From positions 100,425 to 164,424 of the forward strand of contig JAKPDW010000004.1 of NCBI GenBank assembly GCA_029552245.1: 64,000 nt of DNA, in the 5' to 3' direction. This document shows positions 1 to 8,962 of this stretch, one piece after another (the first letter of the stretch is position 1; every line of letters begins with the position of its first letter). The position numbers were made by a program, and so were the translations under genes. The notes beneath the pieces are model-generated. The model searched no databases and was not told where the DNA came from. It saw only the letters and a program-made list of their open reading frames with translations. The DNA is from Deltaproteobacteria bacterium (GTDB lineage: Bacteria > Desulfobacterota > Desulfomonilia > UBA1062).

Positions 1-637
1 GCGCGTTCTTGTCAAGGATGGAAACCGGCCGCGACGCACCTCAAGATGCATGCGGCGGGCACGATGGAGGGCGGCTGACTCCCCCCATGTCTCCCGATCG
101 TCCACCTTGGAGATTATACACCACAGGCCGATATCGGCAACACGGGAAAGGGTATCATCGTCGCTTCGGCTGCCTCTTCGTGGCTGAAGCCTTGGGCCTC
201 TCGGGTCGGCTCGTGCACACGAGCGACAAAGAGACTGCCCGCAGATGTAGGCCTGAGGGATGACGGTGGACGCCGGGGCCGATGCCTTGCACATGAGGAG
301 GTCTTCATCGGGCCGCCCTTGCAGGATCGTCATCCTCCTTGCATGCGCCCCTGCCTGGGCACGGGTTGACAGCTATGCGAGATCCTCGGATGATCTTCGA
401 GACCGGCGCCCCTGCCCGTGCATGGGTTGACACCGTGGCGCGGTCAAGGTCACGGTTGCCCCATCGGCGCCCCAGTCATGGCATGGTTGGCATCACTCTC
501 GAAGGGGAGGACGGACGCCTTCGGCATGGTCAGCTGTCTTCACCCAGGAAGGGTTCCTCGAAGAACGAGCTCCACTGCCAAAAAGGCCAGTCGGGCGGGC
601 GTCCGACTTCAACGAGGTCCCACAGCCCTCAGGAAAA
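1..637. other. Long non-coding stretch at window start
   Basis: No convincing gene is seen. The open frames here are short, arginine-rich or low-complexity and have no good ribosome binding site. The only internal structure I can point to is a set of 61-bp periodic repeats at 345-495, listed separately. The stretch lies downstream of the minus-strand lipoprotein gene that ends at 638. Confidence 0.6.
345..495. repeat. CRISPR-like 29-bp repeats at exact 61-bp spacing
   Basis: Three related 29-bp units start at 345, 406 and 467, exactly 61 bp apart, leaving two 32-bp intervals (374-405, 435-466) that are unrelated to each other. Units 1 and 2 match at 25 of 29 positions by eye. Unit 3 is degenerate (about 18 of 29), as the distal repeat of a CRISPR array often is. 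Each unit starts with GCGCCCC, and the first two contain a partial dyad (CCC..TGC..GCA..GGG) and end near GGGTTGACA. The 29/32 geometry and dyad resemble type I-E arrays. There is no cas gene in the window, and only three units, so a decayed tandem repeat is an equally fair reading. Confidence 0.35.
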
Positions 638-1945
638 TCAGTACACCCTGATGGACACGAGGGAGGCGTGGTTATCCGGGCCCTTGCCCTTTACCGGCGT
701 GTCCTGCACCGCTATGCCTATGGAATGATCCCCGTGCGCCTTGAGCGTCACGGGTATGGAGACGAGGTATGCCCTGGGCGCGACGTTGGAGACGCTCTCG
801 TGGGCCGTGTCCATGACGTTTGACGGTTTGTTCGAGAGCCACCCGTAATGGATGGGGAGGTCCCCGTCCGTTATGAGCGCCTTGAAGGTGACGACCTCGC
901 CCATGGCGAAGGTGTCGCCGTCTCTGGGGGAGATGATCCTCGCCGTCGGGATCGAGTCTTCGGGATACGACAAGCCCGTGGCTGACTGGGAGGGCTGGAC
1001 GTGGATGCGCTTGAAGGCCGTGTAGGCTGCGTTCAGGCTGTCGGCAACCCTCAGGGAGAGAACGGGATCGGACGGGCTTGGGGCGGTGTAGCTCCCGGCG
1101 TCCTGGCGCGTCGAGAAGGGTGATGCGCCGTCAAGGGACCACGAGTACACGTAAGGGGGTGTCCCGCCGAAGGCATAGGCGACAAGTCGGATCTTCTGGC
1201 CCGGTATCATGATCACCCCGGTGTAGCCGTTGGTTATGAATGCATGGACCGGGATGCTCCTGAGCGCCTCCTGGGCCGCTTCCTCCTCGAGCTCGATCCT
1301 GGTGACCGTGTCCTCGAGGTGGAGCCTTGCCTCTTCTGCGGAGACCAGGCCCAACTCTCCCGCTTCCTCGGGGTAGATGCCCATGCCGCTGAGCCTCTCG
1401 AAGAGCTCCGCGATGCCCGCGTCGTTGTCTATGTCAGGCCGCGCAAGGTCGATCCTGATGCCAGCGAGCGCCTGCTTCACGGATGGCGTTATGGTTATGC
1501 CGTTTGCCGGGTTCCGGTCCGCATCGAGGGACTGGAGGAGCCTTGCGATATTTATGACGCGTGTATTCGTCACGTCCGCGAGGCTTCCCCCGAGGGTGAC
1601 GGGGGTGACGATACGGTCGCCCCTCGTCCTGCCGAGGACGATGTCACCGATGGAAAAGGTGATCACCTGGCCTTCGCTGTACAGAAACCCGCCGTCGCTC
1701 TCGGTCTCGCCGGCGAAGGAATCGGAAGAGTAGTCGAGCCCCATGACAGGGCTGTCCACGAAGTACCCACGCTCGTAGGTGCCTTCCTCGGCGGCAACCG
1801 GCCCGCCCCCTTCCCCTTTGCTGCACCCGCCGGTGAAGGCAAAAAGGGCGGAAAAGGCCAAGAGAGACAGGAGGAGGCGGGGCAAGTTCCCAAGGCCGGA
1901 TCTCGAACTCGAGCGGACTCCCTCGTGTGCTGCATGCAGGTGCAT
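638..1945 (-). CDS. Secreted lipoprotein with Ig/PKD-like repeats
   Basis: This is a predicted lipoprotein of about 435 residues. A hydrophobic segment (LLLSLLAFSALFAFTGGC) ends in a lipobox, so the mature protein should be lipid-anchored. The start is placed at the ATG preceded by GGGGAG. The open frame extends 18 codons further upstream, but without a ribosome site next to that ATG. After the signal comes a module with GYFVDSPVMGLDYSS and EGQVITFSIGDIVLG, a pattern I associate with repeat-bearing envelope proteins. Two Ig/PKD-like domains follow (PPYVYSWSLDG; DGDTFAMGEVVTFKALITDG). No catalytic motif is visible. A role in the envelope or in adhesion is inferred, and the exact function is unknown. 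Confidence 0.7.
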   Translation of the reverse strand: MHLHAAHEGVRSSSRSGLGNLPRLLLSLLAFSALFAFTGGCSKGEGGGPVAAEEGTYERGYFVDSPVMGLDYSSDSFAGETESDGGFLYSEGQVITFSIGDIVLGRTRGDRIVTPVTLGGSLADVTNTRVINIARLLQSLDADRNPANGITITPSVKQALAGIRIDLARPDIDNDAGIAELFERLSGMGIYPEEAGELGLVSAEEARLHLEDTVTRIELEEEAAQEALRSIPVHAFITNGYTGVIMIPGQKIRLVAYAFGGTPPYVYSWSLDGASPFSTRQDAGSYTAPSPSDPVLSLRVADSLNAAYTAFKRIHVQPSQSATGLSYPEDSIPTARIISPRDGDTFAMGEVVTFKALITDGDLPIHYGWLSNKPSNVMDTAHESVSNVAPRAYLVSIPVTLKAHGDHSIGIAVQDTPVKGKGPDNHASLVSIRVY

Positions 1946-2303
1946 CGTTTTTCTCCCCTGTTCTTCTCGAATCGTCAGTATTCCTGGAGCATGCGTCATC
2001 CCTATGCCCCAGGGGACGACGTGTTCTCAACGGTTCATCCTCGGACGAGGCCGCCACGTAGTGATAGGCGGTCAGCCCGAACCATCCTCATGCCATCACC
2101 AACGGAACAAAAAACGACAATTATATGAATGCATTGCAAGATTCATGCGCTTTGGGCGACCATTTAATATTCGTGGGTTATACGTGGGGGAGGGGTGGGG
2201 TGCTCGGAAATTGGAAAAGGATTGCCCTTGGATGTGGAAAGAATGTACCGCCGTGTCTCCAACGCGACCCGCCGAGAGAGACCTGCGGTGTCTTGCACAC
2301 CGG
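1946..2303. other. Intergenic region upstream of lipoprotein gene
   Basis: No gene is recognised. The part around 2,080-2,200 is AT-richer than its surroundings. On the minus strand it contains a perfect TATAAT (complement of 2119-2124) that could be the -10 box of the lipoprotein gene, but I cannot match a good -35 at the right distance. Confidence 0.4.
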
Positions 2304-2999
2304 TCAGGCCATGTCGAGGCTCTTCTGGATGGCCGCCTGTACCCTTCTCTGGAAGAGTCTCCTGAGGATGTAGCCCCTCAGCAAGTCCGCCATCTTGGAG
2401 ATCTCTCTCGTGATCTGGATGTTCTCGTGGTCGGTCTTGCCCTTGACCGCGGCCTTTCTCAGGCGCATCTCGTTGTCCACGATCTGGTTGCCGAGCTCGA
2501 GGTAGAACTTCAGGTCTTCGAGGCGTCCGCCGAAGGCGAGGATCTTCTTCAGGACGTTCCTGGCGAACAGGACGTCCTCGCCGTTGAACATGGTCCGTCC
2601 TCTCTCCTGGAGAAAGGGGATGAGTATGCCTATCTGCGTGGCCTCAAGGAGTTCTTCCGCGGTCAGCCCCGTCGCCTTGAGGAAGCCGGCCTTGTCCAAC
2701 AGCTGCTCTGAAGAGGACGGCGCTGGGGCGAAGACCGCATCCTCTATGGCTTCCGCCTCCTCGAGGCTCATGCCCTTGTCCATGCGCCTGAGGATGTTCT
2801 TGATCACCGAGAGGGGGAAGTACTTTCTCTCCTGGAGGCGCCGTATGGCATGGATCTTCTCGATGCAGCTCTCGTCGTAGTATGCCATGCTCTTGTTGAC
2901 CTTCACAGGCTCCGGCAGGAGCCCCTGGCGGACATAGTACCGTATGGTCGAAGGGGCGACCCCGCTCCTCTTGGCGATCTCTCCTATCTTGAGACCCAT
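2304..2999 (-). CDS. MerR-family transcriptional regulator
   Basis: A 231-residue regulator. Residues 1-75 form a MerR-type winged helix: GLKIGEIAKRSGVAPSTIRY is the recognition helix region, followed by YYVRQGLLPEPVKVNKSMAYY and an IHAIRRLQERKYFPLSVIK helix. The remaining ~150 residues are helical and contain no cysteine pair or obvious metal site, so the effector is unlikely to be a classic MerR metal. The length is longer than that of metal-sensing MerR proteins (about 130-150). The ribosome site GAGGAAGAG sits just upstream of the ATG. It is monocistronic and faces a non-coding region, so its target is not evident. Confidence 0.85.
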   Translation of the reverse strand: MGLKIGEIAKRSGVAPSTIRYYVRQGLLPEPVKVNKSMAYYDESCIEKIHAIRRLQERKYFPLSVIKNILRRMDKGMSLEEAEAIEDAVFAPAPSSSEQLLDKAGFLKATGLTAEELLEATQIGILIPFLQERGRTMFNGEDVLFARNVLKKILAFGGRLEDLKFYLELGNQIVDNEMRLRKAAVKGKTDHENIQITREISKMADLLRGYILRRLFQRRVQAAIQKSLDMA

Positions 3000-3225
3000 G
3001 CGCTCTTCCTCTTAAGCATGAAGTGAAACTATAAGCAGCACTGTATAGATCAACCGCTCACCCTTGTCAAAGATATTGGAAGGCTTGGCGGGTATCCCTT
3101 CCAGGACGCTCAGCGCCGGTACGCCAGGATCGTTCGTTCACGGGCGTCGATGGAGGCTTGAAAGGGTGCCTCCTTGTCGCGCCGCCTCCTCCAGGGAGGA
3201 ACGTTCTGCATGGGGCGTCTGTCTG

Positions 3226-4017
3226 TCACTTCCTGTAGTATGTCATGGCAGTGGGGATGAGTGACTTGATCCTGTTGATGCGGTGCCGGTCCGCCGGATG
3301 GGTGGAGAGGAACTCGGGCATGGACGCCTTGCCTGATGACTGCAACATGCGCTCGAAGAATCCAGGGGCCTCCCTCGGGTCATAGCCCGCCTTTGCCATG
3401 ATCATGAGCCCGATCTCGTCCGCCTCGTATTCCTGTTCCCTGCTGAAGGGAAGGGCGACACCGACCGTCGTGGCAATGCCGTAGCCCACGTTGACCGCCT
3501 CTATGGCCGCGGGGCTCCTGCCGGCCACGGCGATGTTGAGGCCCTGCTGGCCGAGCTGGAGGAGGAGCTGCTGGCTCATGCGTTCACCGCCGTGCCTCGC
3601 GAGCACGTGGGCCACCTCGTGGGCCAGCACGAAGGCGAGACCGTCCTCGGTCTGGGTGTAGGGGAGGATACCCGTGTAGACCGCCACCTTTCCGCCGGGC
3701 AGTGCGAAGGCGTTCACCGTCTTGGGGCTGTCGATGACGGTGAATTCCCACGAGTAGCCGGGCTTGTTCGCGGCCGCGGCGATCCGCATCCCCACCCGTC
3801 TCACCATCTCGTTCGTCTTGGCGTCATGCGAGATCTTCTCCTTTTTGAGCACTTCCTGGTAGGCCTTCATGCCGAGGGCGGCCTCCTCGCTCTCCGACAC
3901 GAGGAGCAACTGCTTCCTCCCCGTGTAGGGCGAGGTGGCGCACCCTGCGATGAAGGCGCACGTGGCGAGGATCAGAACGAAGACGCCGGGCGCATGAACG
4001 CGGGCTTTCTCTCTCAT
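3226..4017 (-). CDS. M48-family metalloprotease lipoprotein
   Basis: A 263-residue lipoprotein peptidase. The signal peptide ends in ATCAFIAGC (lipobox). The zinc site HEVAHVLARHGGE is present, with a downstream glutamate ligand in EYEADEIGLMIMAKAGYDP, the usual third ligand region of M48 enzymes. STHPADRHRI near the C terminus is also family-typical. These proteins (YfgC/LoiP-type) act in the periplasm in outer-membrane protein quality control. The open frame extends upstream, but AGGAGG lies 8 nt before the ATG at 4017 and only 2 nt before the previous ATG, so 4017 is preferred. It is monocistronic. Confidence 0.87.
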   Translation of the reverse strand: MREKARVHAPGVFVLILATCAFIAGCATSPYTGRKQLLLVSESEEAALGMKAYQEVLKKEKISHDAKTNEMVRRVGMRIAAAANKPGYSWEFTVIDSPKTVNAFALPGGKVAVYTGILPYTQTEDGLAFVLAHEVAHVLARHGGERMSQQLLLQLGQQGLNIAVAGRSPAAIEAVNVGYGIATTVGVALPFSREQEYEADEIGLMIMAKAGYDPREAPGFFERMLQSSGKASMPEFLSTHPADRHRINRIKSLIPTAMTYYRK

Positions 4018-4345
4018 GGTCATGACCTCCTGTGACCTGTTGTGTGGGCATGCATCCTTGCGGTTGATGAATGTGATGTTAAGGCAAACGCCCTGCCGGT
4101 TGCAAGGACGAGGCAGGTTCGTGTGCAACCTCCTCGGGGGTTGCCCGTGAGGGTCTCTTCGGCTCCTCTCGAGCCTCCAGGCGTCGGCCGGGTGCATGAG
4201 CGCCTCATGCCTGCACGGGGTTCGTGGAGCTGGCCCGCACGAGACGGAGGCCTTCCTCGGCGGCCGCCGGATGAAAGCCTGGAGCCCCTCGTACGATGCT
4301 CGCGTACCGGGCGGGCACAGGGTGGAACACCCGGGCCATGCTGAT
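4018..4345. other. Intergenic region between M48 gene and two-component operon
   Basis: No gene is recognised. A small stem-loop (GCAACC...GGTTGC, about 4120-4146) is present but has no T-run. Nothing else stands out. Confidence 0.4.
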
Positions 4346-5035
4346 TCATGGGACGAACCGGTATCCCTTCCCCCTGATGCTCACGATGTGCCTGGGATTC
4401 CCGGGGTCATCCTCGAGGTACTTCCTGATGCGCGAGACGAAGGTGTCCACGGTCCTCGTCTCGAGATCGGGGTCCAGGCCCCACACGTTCTTCAGCAGCT
4501 CCGACCGGGTCACGATCCTCGACTGGTGGGAGGCCAGGTATTGGATGAGGTTCGCCTCGTGCGGGGTGATCCTGTGGTTGACTCCCGAGGGCCCGGTGAT
4601 CTCGAGGGTGTTGAAGTCCACCTTCCTGTCCCCGATAACGAGGACTTCCTCCGACTTGTACCACTGGTAGCGGTCGAGCATCCTTTTGACCCTGAGGAGA
4701 AACTCTTCCAGGTGGAACGGCTTGGTGAGGTAGTCGTCCGCACCCGAGCGGAGCCCCTCGACCTTGTCGTCGATGCCGGAGCGAGCGGTCAGCACGAGGA
4801 CCGGGAGCTTCACGTCCGACTGCCGGATCCGCTGCAGGGCCTCTATGCCGTCGATGCCGGGCAGCATGAGGTCGAGGATCACGAGATCCACGCTCGAGTT
4901 GTCGAGGATCCTCAGCCCTTCCTCCGCGCTCAGCGCGTGCATGACCTCGTAGCCCTCCGACTCGAGGTTGATCCTCAAGCCGAGGGCCAGGGGCTGGTCG
5001 TCCTCGATGATGAGAATGCGCCAGGTTACGTTCAT
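4346..5035 (-). CDS. OmpR/PhoB-family response regulator
   Basis: A 229-residue response regulator. The receiver domain (1-~115) has the acidic pair D12-D13, phospho-acceptor D55 in LVILDLMLPG, T83 and K105 (YLTKPF). The C-terminal winged helix carries the OmpR-family pattern (ITPHEANLIQYLASH, TVDTFVSRIRKYLEDD, SIRGKGYRF). Its ATG overlaps the stop of the upstream kinase gene (ATGA), so the two are translationally coupled and surely form a pair. The signal and regulon are not evident. Confidence 0.93.
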   Translation of the reverse strand: MNVTWRILIIEDDQPLALGLRINLESEGYEVMHALSAEEGLRILDNSSVDLVILDLMLPGIDGIEALQRIRQSDVKLPVLVLTARSGIDDKVEGLRSGADDYLTKPFHLEEFLLRVKRMLDRYQWYKSEEVLVIGDRKVDFNTLEITGPSGVNHRITPHEANLIQYLASHQSRIVTRSELLKNVWGLDPDLETRTVDTFVSRIRKYLEDDPGNPRHIVSIRGKGYRFVP

Positions 5036-5943
5036 GTCTTGGCGAGTGGCAGCCGTATGCTGAACGTGCTGCCGTGTTCTCTGTGGCCCGATCTCACCTG
5101 TATCGATCCCCCGTGGGCCTCGACGATGCCCCTGACCACGAACAGGCCCATGCCGGTGCCCGAGCCCCACATGCTGACGGCCTCGGGCAGGCGCCGGAAC
5201 ATCTTGAAGATGTCCTTGTGCCTCTCCCTGGGAATGCCTATGCCCGAGTCGGAGAAGGTGAGGTAGGCCCACCTGTCGTCCTTGGAGATCTCGATCTCGA
5301 CGCGCGCCTGACCATCCGAGTAGTGCACCGCGTTCTCCACGAGGTTCGAGAATACCAGGTCGAAGGCGTCCTGGTCCACACGAACCGTTACGTCCTTCTC
5401 CGCCTTGAGCTCGAGATCGACCCCCTTGAGGAAGACCCTGTGGTTCTCGATGCATGAGGTCACGAGGCCCGCGAGATCCTTCTCTGAGAAGGCGTAGTGC
5501 CTTCGCTCGGAGCTCAACCTCGCGCTCTCGAGGAAGTTGTACACGAGCGACTTGAGCCTTGCGTTCACCGCGAGCATGCCCTCGATGAGCTCGGCTTTCG
5601 TTTTCTCCGGCAAATCCCTTGATGCCATGGTCTCCAGGTAGAGCTGCATGGTGGCTATGGGGGTCTTGAACGCGTGCGTCACGGACTGGACGATGTACAT
5701 CTGGGTCCTCATGAGGGAAAGCTGCCTCTGGTAGAGGATGAAGAGCACGTAGATGCCCGCCAGGATGAGGGTGAAGAGGCCCGAGACCTCGGCCAGGATG
5801 ACCACATCCCACATGCCGAAGGGTTCCATCTTGATCTGGCGGTACTTGACGTACCAGACGACCCATACGGCAACGATGACGATCCATGCGGCCTGGGCCG
5901 CAACGAGGACCGCTATGGTGGGCCAGCGTTTCGGTTCTTTCAT
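5032..5943 (-). CDS. Membrane sensor histidine kinase
   Basis: A 303-residue sensor kinase partner of the response regulator. It has two transmembrane helices (about 8-33 and 45-71) separated by a very short loop, so there is almost no periplasmic sensor domain and sensing is probably intramembrane or via a partner. The H-box is SVTHAFKTPIATMQL (H90). The ATPase motifs are NLVENAVHYS (N), DSGIGIP (G1) and GSGTGMGLFVV (G2). The start is set at the ATG with GGGAAGGG just upstream. An upstream in-frame ATG (MIWEGY) is also possible. Confidence 0.88.
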   Translation of the reverse strand: MKEPKRWPTIAVLVAAQAAWIVIVAVWVVWYVKYRQIKMEPFGMWDVVILAEVSGLFTLILAGIYVLFILYQRQLSLMRTQMYIVQSVTHAFKTPIATMQLYLETMASRDLPEKTKAELIEGMLAVNARLKSLVYNFLESARLSSERRHYAFSEKDLAGLVTSCIENHRVFLKGVDLELKAEKDVTVRVDQDAFDLVFSNLVENAVHYSDGQARVEIEISKDDRWAYLTFSDSGIGIPRERHKDIFKMFRRLPEAVSMWGSGTGMGLFVVRGIVEAHGGSIQVRSGHREHGSTFSIRLPLAKT

Positions 5944-6289
5944 GTACCCTTCCCATATCATTGCGGAAAGTGCGAGTCCACAGCTTTCGGATGCGCCGGG
6001 AAGCGTTCCTTGAGCAAACAGTGCATAAGCCGCGGTAGCCTTCTGGGCCTGGAGGCCGGGAGGACCGAAGGCCGGGAGGCCCCATGGGCACACAAGGGGA
6101 TTTCCCGGCGGACGCAGGTTCTCCGGTGAACCGGGACAGGAACCGGTGCGCTCCCATCTCTCTCGCTTCACAGCCGGCTGACGTGGGCATTCGTGGGCTG
6201 GCCAGGGGGTCTCGGCAGGCCGGATCCCGCCCTGAACGGTTGTGGACACGCCCCTATCCATGGCCTTCAGGGGCGTGTGCACGGTCTCA
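5944..6289. other. Intergenic region between kinase gene and miaB
   Basis: No gene is recognised. The stretch is GC-rich with purine-rich repeats around 6050-6080 and one clear hairpin (6246-6278) next to the end of miaB. Confidence 0.4.
6246..6278 (-). terminator. Hairpin 12 bp past miaB stop
   Basis: A perfect 10-bp stem (ACACGCCCCT / AGGGGCGTGT) with a 13-nt loop lies just beyond the miaB stop codon. There is no T-run on the transcribed side, so it may stabilise the 3' end or act as a weak terminator. Confidence 0.45.
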
Positions 6290-7627
6290 TCATGAGGGTG
6301 GGGAGGCGAGCAACTCGCCGGTGAGCGAGTTGGGGTTGGCGCGCGTTATCCTCACCTTCACGATCGATCCGGTGAGCTCTCGCGGCCCATCGAAGTTCAC
6401 GATGACGTTGTGGGTGGTGCGGCCGTGGACCTGGTGTTCGTGTTTCTTCGAGGCGCCGTCCACGAGGACGTCGTATACTCCGCCCACCCGGAGCCTGTTG
6501 TTCTCTAGCGTTATCTCCCTCTGGCGCCTCTGGAGGATATCGAGCCTCCGGGACTTCTCCTCGCCGTGGACGTCGTCCACCAGGGATGCAGCCTTTGTGT
6601 TCGGCCTGACAGAGTACTTGAACGAGAAGAGGACGTCGAACCTCACCCTCTCGACGACATCCATGGTCTCATCGAAGTCGTTCACGCCCTCTCCCGGAAA
6701 GCCGACGATCACGTCCGCGCTGAACGCCATGTCGGGGCGCGCCTGCCTGAACTTCGAGACGAGTTCGAGGTAGGTCTCCTTCGTGTACTTCCTGTTCATG
6801 GCGGCAAGCACCCGGTTCGAACCGGACTGGAAGGGGAGGTGTATGTGGCTGCACAGTTTCGGGAGATCCTTGAAGCACGCGACGAGATCGTCGCCCGCGT
6901 CCTTGGGGTGGGAGGTGGTGAAGCGGATGCGGTCAATCCCCTCGATGTCGTGGATCCTCCTGAGGAGTTCCGGGAACGACATGCCGCCTCGGTAGGAGTT
7001 CACGTTCTGGCCGAGCAGGAAGACCTCCCTCGACCCGCGCCCGGCGTGGAGCCTGATCTCTTCGAGGACCTTCGATGCATCCCTGCTGATCTCCGGACCT
7101 CTCACATACGGCACGATGCAGTACGAGCAATAGTTGTCGCACCCCTGCATCACGGTCACGTACGCCCGGTGGGGTTCGGGGGAGAGCCCGTGGTCGAACA
7201 CCGTGTCCATGAACGGGACACAGGGCGAGAATCCCGCGGCCACCACAGGCCCCCTCCCGGCCCTTGCCTCCTCCACGAGGGCCTCGAGGAGGTGGAGCTG
7301 GTGGGTGCCGAGCACGATGTCCACGTGTCCCATGCGTTCCAGGATGCGGCCCTGTTCCTGCTGCGCCACGCAGCCGGTGACAACGATGACCGCGGACGGT
7401 TTCCTGAGCTTGACCGACGCGAGCCTGCCCAGGTTGCTCATGGCCTTCTCGCAGGCCTTCTGGCGGACCGAGCACGTGTTCACCACGATGACATCGGCCT
7501 CTCTCGTGGAATCCGTCGGGACGTACCCCGCCTTGGAGAGCTCGGTGTACATCTTGAGGCTGTCCAGGTCGTTCATCTGGCAGCCGTAGGTGAAGATCTT
7601 CACTCTGCCTTTCATGAGGGCATCCAT
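6290..7627 (-). CDS. miaB: tRNA-2-methylthio-N6-dimethylallyladenosine synthase
   Basis: A methylthiotransferase that adds a methylthio group to i6A37 of tRNAs reading UNN codons, using two [4Fe-4S] clusters and SAM. The N-terminal UPF0004 domain has its three cluster cysteines (TYGCQMN, NTCSVR, TGCVAQ). The radical SAM core has CDNYCSYC, and a TRAM domain ends the protein. About 445 residues matches the family. The open frame extends about 65 codons upstream with no homology. Plausible starts are the ATGs at 7627 and 7615, neither with a strong ribosome site. YSYC-VPYVRGPE favours MiaB over RimO or MtaB. Confidence 0.92.
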   Translation of the reverse strand: MDALMKGRVKIFTYGCQMNDLDSLKMYTELSKAGYVPTDSTREADVIVVNTCSVRQKACEKAMSNLGRLASVKLRKPSAVIVVTGCVAQQEQGRILERMGHVDIVLGTHQLHLLEALVEEARAGRGPVVAAGFSPCVPFMDTVFDHGLSPEPHRAYVTVMQGCDNYCSYCIVPYVRGPEISRDASKVLEEIRLHAGRGSREVFLLGQNVNSYRGGMSFPELLRRIHDIEGIDRIRFTTSHPKDAGDDLVACFKDLPKLCSHIHLPFQSGSNRVLAAMNRKYTKETYLELVSKFRQARPDMAFSADVIVGFPGEGVNDFDETMDVVERVRFDVLFSFKYSVRPNTKAASLVDDVHGEEKSRRLDILQRRQREITLENNRLRVGGVYDVLVDGASKKHEHQVHGRTTHNVIVNFDGPRELTGSIVKVRITRANPNSLTGELLASPPS

Positions 7628-7856
7628 ATATGCTGCTGTTCTGCGCGTCAAGGACTGCAGCGGGGAGCCTGGGGCTTCCGAACCCCGTGCGGGAGCCTGG
7701 GCTTCGAAGGCCGAGGATGCCCGCCCCCGGTTGTCTTTCGGCACGGCCGGGAAGAGCGCGTGCAACGTGCCGGGGGTTTTCGCCATACAGGCCGTCTCCG
7801 GTAGGGTAGACATGGTGTGGGCCGACACACGGTTTGAGGCCGCACACTTTCATCTC

Positions 7857-7885
7857 TTGAAAAGGCCCGATCCGGCCGATACAGT
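7857..7885 (+). promoter_or_regulatory. Sigma-70-type promoter of the pilin gene
   Basis: TTGAAA (7857-7862), 17-bp spacer, TACAGT (7880-7885), 33 bp before the pilin ATG. Confidence 0.5.
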
Positions 7886-7918
7886 ATATGAGTCCTACCC
7901 GGAGAAGGAGGTCCTGAC

Positions 7919-8359
7919 ATGTGTGCGAACAAAAGGGGTGTGACCCTCATGGAGGTCATCATCACGGTGGTCATCGTGGGGATCATCGCCGCCATAGCGA
8001 TCCCAGCCTACACGGGGTACGTCAACAGGACGAGGAGGGCGGAGGCGGTGACAGCCCTCGAAACCGTCGCCCTCTACGAGGAGAAGGCCTTTGCCGAGGC
8101 GAACACCTACGAGAGCCTGCCTGATCTCATCGCGAACAGGAGGCTTCCGGACCCCAACGCGAACAGCAGGTATTACCAGATAGACGTGGATCCCATCAAC
8201 GGGGACTATGCCGAGGGATTCATCGCGACTGCGACCCCGATCAACGAGCAGGCGGGTGACGGCATTGTCTTCGGGATCGACTCGAACGGCAACAGGGGCA
8301 CCGTGTCCGGCGGGGTGGTCGTCCAGAACCAGGACCTCTGGAACAGCCTGAGGAGATGA
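7919..8359 (+). CDS. Type IV pilin-like protein (major-pseudopilin class)
   Basis: A 146-residue prepilin. It has a short positively charged leader (MCANKRG) and the type III signal site G|VTLMEV with the conserved glutamate at mature position 5 (the Met occupies position 4), then a hydrophobic helix (VIITVVIVGIIAAIAIPAY) and a small globular C-terminal domain. This layout is that of PilE/PilA or GspG-type subunits processed by PilD. The ribosome site AAGGAGG precedes the ATG. No pilus assembly genes are in the window, so it must be exported by machinery encoded elsewhere. It is followed directly by a lipoprotein gene. Confidence 0.85.
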   Translation: MCANKRGVTLMEVIITVVIVGIIAAIAIPAYTGYVNRTRRAEAVTALETVALYEEKAFAEANTYESLPDLIANRRLPDPNANSRYYQIDVDPINGDYAEGFIATATPINEQAGDGIVFGIDSNGNRGTVSGGVVVQNQDLWNSLRR

Positions 8360-8362
8360 GCC

Positions 8363-8962
8363 TTGGGGATCCGAGGACCCGAGGCTGGAAGACTTCAGCC
8401 GAAGCCCCCTCTGCCCGGTCGGGCCGCCCTGTCCGCGACCGTCGTCGTTCTTGCGCTCTCGGCGTGCACCATAGCGATGCCCGTCTCCTCGGGCAACGTG
8501 TCCACCCCTGTGGACAGGGGGCTTGCAGGCGCCGCAGATACCGAGGCCGTGGTGGTACCCTTTGAGAGCCCGGGGGGAGAGAAGTGGGGGGTGTACGCGG
8601 CCGCCATCCTCGCCGAGGAGCTCGGCAAGACCCGCGCGTTCAGGGCGGTGAGCGCCTCGCGAGACTGCGCCGGGGCTTGTCGATACATCGTGAAGGGCTC
8701 CATCAATCACCTGTATTACGGCGGCACCGAGGACCCGTCCGCCGTGTTCCTCAAGGTGAGCGTCTCAAGGCGGGAAGAGCCGGAGCCAAGGTTCGTGAGG
8801 ATCGCGCGGTTGAAAGCGGGGGAGGCGGCCTTCGACCTCTCGCAGCTCAGGATGACCGACCCGGCCTCGCCGCCGGTTGAAGACATGATCGGCCGGCTCC
8901 TCAGGGATACGGCCGTCGACATCGCGTCGAGAACGAGACTACCAGCGGTAGAGGACCCCTGA
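8363..8962 (+). CDS. Small lipoprotein of unknown function
   Basis: A 199-residue lipoprotein starting at TTG 8363, with GAGGAG at the end of the pilin gene as ribosome site, so it is probably cotranscribed with the pilin. A signal sequence (AALSATVVVLALSAC) ends in a lipobox. The mature part resembles small lipoproteins that build an envelope complex (EAVVVPFESPGGEKWGVYAA, KGSINHLYYGG), but I do not recognise a family. The last 24 bp overlap the end of the convergent gene at 8939-10072. Confidence 0.6.
   Translation: MGIRGPEAGRLQPKPPLPGRAALSATVVVLALSACTIAMPVSSGNVSTPVDRGLAGAADTEAVVVPFESPGGEKWGVYAAAILAEELGKTRAFRAVSASRDCAGACRYIVKGSINHLYYGGTEDPSAVFLKVSVSRREEPEPRFVRIARLKAGEAAFDLSQLRMTDPASPPVEDMIGRLLRDTAVDIASRTRLPAVEDP

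Noticed and set aside
4346..6190. Fusion of kinase-region frame with the response regulator as one 614-residue protein
   Set aside because: The upstream part is the kinase gene in the wrong frame. The regulator has its own ATG overlapping the kinase stop.
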